64,000 bases of DNA from Candidatus Zhuqueibacterota bacterium (GTDB lineage Bacteria > Zhuqueibacterota > Zhuqueibacteria > Oceanimicrobiales > Oceanimicrobiaceae), in NCBI GenBank assembly GCA_029262055.1, contig JAJDAD010000043.1, positions 100,012 through 164,011 of the forward strand, read 5' to 3'. How positions within the stretch are numbered: the stretch's first letter is position 1; each line of letters begins with the position of its first letter. The notes beneath the pieces are model-generated. The model worked only from the letters and a program-made list of their open reading frames with translations, did not search any database and was not told the DNA's origin. Positions 62,935-64,000 of the stretch are shown here, piece after piece. A program made the position numbers and the translations under genes.

Positions 62935-64000
62935 GGTTCTTCTGACATTTAGCTGCAGCAGGATGTTGATTAAAGACAAAATGGACATCAGTTAACCATT
63001 TAGCTATTTTGGTTTTGAGCTTTAAGAAACCAATAGCCAAAGGAGGTAGACTGATGCCCAAGAGAAAGGTAAGCCATTTTTTCCAATTTTCTCGAGTAAA
63101 GATTTGCGAAATTTCGGTCTCTGATGATCGCAAGTTGACCATGGTTAAATTGGAGCCTGACCGACGTTTCTTAGCCATCTGCTCTGGATGTAGAAAGAAA
63201 GTACGGCAAGTCCATTCCTATGAAGTTCGAGCAATTCGAGATCTGCCAATGAGTGAATCGATAGTTGTCATCAATTTGCATTATAGAAACGTTCGCTGTC
63301 CCGATTGTGGTATTCGTGTTGAACACCATGATTTTGTTGCGCCCTACGCTCGATACACGCACCGCCTTGCGCAGTTCGTTTTTAAGTTGTGTGAAGAAAT
63401 GACATTGAGTAAGGTCAGTGAACTCGTGCATTTGAGCTGGGACCAGGTAAAGAACATCGACAAATCTGAACTCAGAAAACGCCATGAGGAAATTGACCTC
63501 AGCGATTTGCGGATTCTTACTATCGATGAGATTAGCTTCCGAAAACATCATAAGTACTTGACCATTATTGCCAATTTCGAAACTGGAAAAGTCATTGGTG
63601 TTATTGAAAACAGAGACTCGGAAACCTTGGCTAACTTTCTGAAAAAACTTCCAATAGAAGTTCGAGAAAATATTAAGGCCGTCGCTATAGACATGTGGGA
63701 GCCTTACATCAAAGCTATTAAAGAGCATTTACATAATGCTTCGATTGTTTTTGATCTCTTCCACGTTGTGGCAGCCTTTGGACGCCTTATCGACAAAATC
63801 AGAAATGACGAATTCCGACAGGCTGACCCGGCCATGAAAAACATCATGAAAAAGTCTCGATATCTGTTGCTAAAAAATGCTCAGAATCTCATGCATGATG
63901 AACGTCCCAGACTTAAAGCAATTTTGAACAACAATCAACGACTCGCTACAGTCTATATCCTTAAAGACTACCTCAAACGCCTATGGCAGTACACTTCCAG
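62935..64000 (+). mobile_element. ISL3-family insertion sequence, left part
   Basis: A transposase gene of the ISL3 type runs off the right edge. The left end may be at 62935, where GGTTCTTCTGACATTTAGCT resembles ISL3 terminal repeats, which begin GG and a pyrimidine-rich run. The right end is outside the window, so neither the inverted repeat nor the 8-base target duplication can be checked. The AT-rich content contrasts with the neighbouring genes. Confidence 0.6.
63054..64000 (+). CDS. ISL3-family transposase, partial (C-terminus outside window)
   Basis: The ATG at 63054 follows AAAGGAGGTAGACTG, and the frame stays open for about 315 codons to the window end. The N-terminal zinc finger shows CSGCRKK and CPDCGI. 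Next come a helix-turn-helix segment (LSKVSELVHLSWDQVKNID) and the DDE core, with ILTIDEISFRKHHKYLTIIA as the first acidic motif and VAIDMWEPYIKAIKEHLHNA then IVFDLFHVVAAFGRLIDKIR as the second. This is the ISL3 (zf-ISL3, DDE_Tnp_ISL3) pattern. It moves DNA by cut-and-paste. The open frame shows no damage as far as it can be seen. Confidence 0.9.
   Translation, partial: MPKRKVSHFFQFSRVKICEISVSDDRKLTMVKLEPDRRFLAICSGCRKKVRQVHSYEVRAIRDLPMSESIVVINLHYRNVRCPDCGIRVEHHDFVAPYARYTHRLAQFVFKLCEEMTLSKVSELVHLSWDQVKNIDKSELRKRHEEIDLSDLRILTIDEISFRKHHKYLTIIANFETGKVIGVIENRDSETLANFLKKLPIEVRENIKAVAIDMWEPYIKAIKEHLHNASIVFDLFHVVAAFGRLIDKIRNDEFRQADPAMKNIMKKSRYLLLKNAQNLMHDERPRLKAILNNNQRLATVYILKDYLKRLWQYTS

Noticed and set aside
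63171..63728. Minus-strand open frame of 185 codons in the insertion sequence.
   Set aside because: It is the shadow of the ISL3 transposase, which has clear zinc-finger and DDE motifs.
1..64000. rRNA, tRNA and CRISPR arrays.
   Set aside because: No T-arm-like motif with cloverleaf pairing and no regularly spaced direct repeats were found by eye.

Overview
The window looks like chromosome from a Gram-negative bacterium of the Fibrobacterota-Chlorobiota-Bacteroidota (FCB) side of the tree, most like uncultured KSB1/Calditrichota-type lineages. The reasons are a complete Tol-Pal set, a TonB-dependent receptor, an RND pump with a TolC-type partner, an Omp85-like barrel, and type IX secretion marks: two proteins end in the YPNPF-type C-terminal sorting domain and one of them is a PorU-like C25 sortase. 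Placement at phylum level is inference from gene content; there is no rRNA gene to confirm it. Many genes start with TTG or GTG, and tight stop-start junctions are common.

Layout. 1-3.4 kb: an AT-richer block on the minus strand (partial SnoaL-like lipoprotein, HAD phosphatase, beta-helix protein with a type IX tail). 3.9-9.6 kb: a minus-strand Tol-Pal operon (tolQ, tolR, TonB/TolA-like, tolB, pal, cpoB) that runs on into a lone CcmH-like gene and an AlaX-like editing domain. 9.8-11.5 kb: two genes sharing a GYF_2 domain, one fused to a MinD/ParA-type ATPase with a cysteine cluster. 12-17 kb: LysM lytic transglycosylase and a double M16 peptidase on the plus strand. 17-20 kb: rho with a long leader and a strong promoter, and folC. 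20.5-23 kb: TonB-dependent receptor. 23-30 kb (minus): superoxide dismutase, glutaredoxin-like, thioredoxin-like, PorU-like sortase, a small membrane protein and an SLT lytic transglycosylase. 30-33 kb: a 973-residue fusion of peptidase, propeller and Omp85 barrel. 33.6-39 kb: a coupled pair of small unknown genes facing a TPR protein, a 25-residue peptide gene and a membrane-anchored TPR-CHAT protease. 39-50.5 kb (plus): rpmE2, DUF1385, prfA, prmC, phosphohexomutase, S55-type peptidase, propeller protein, nrnA and a degenerate M20-type protein. 50.6-57.4 kb (minus): RND pump operon whose TolC-type member carries an N-terminal ABC-substrate-binding-like domain. 57.6-61.1 kb: receiver-SpoIIE phosphatase and recQ. 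61.3-62.7 kb: MBL-rhodanese protein. 62.9 kb to the end: the left part of an ISL3-type insertion sequence.

How it fits together. Most of the window serves the cell envelope: Tol-Pal constriction and outer-membrane linkage, peptidoglycan cleavage, outer-membrane proteolysis and export, type IX secretion and drug efflux. Housekeeping genes for translation termination (prfA, prmC), transcription termination (rho), folate and RNA turnover sit between. The best candidates for something not yet described are the TPR / micro-peptide / TPR-CHAT locus (34.4-39.0 kb), the GYF_2-MinD pair (9.8-11.5 kb) and the substrate-binding-TolC fusion (54.9-57.4 kb). Several regulatory structures also stand out: the rho leader, a Zur-like palindrome before rpmE2, a pseudoknot-capable terminator at 29.4 kb and a 15-bp perfect hairpin at 20.4 kb.
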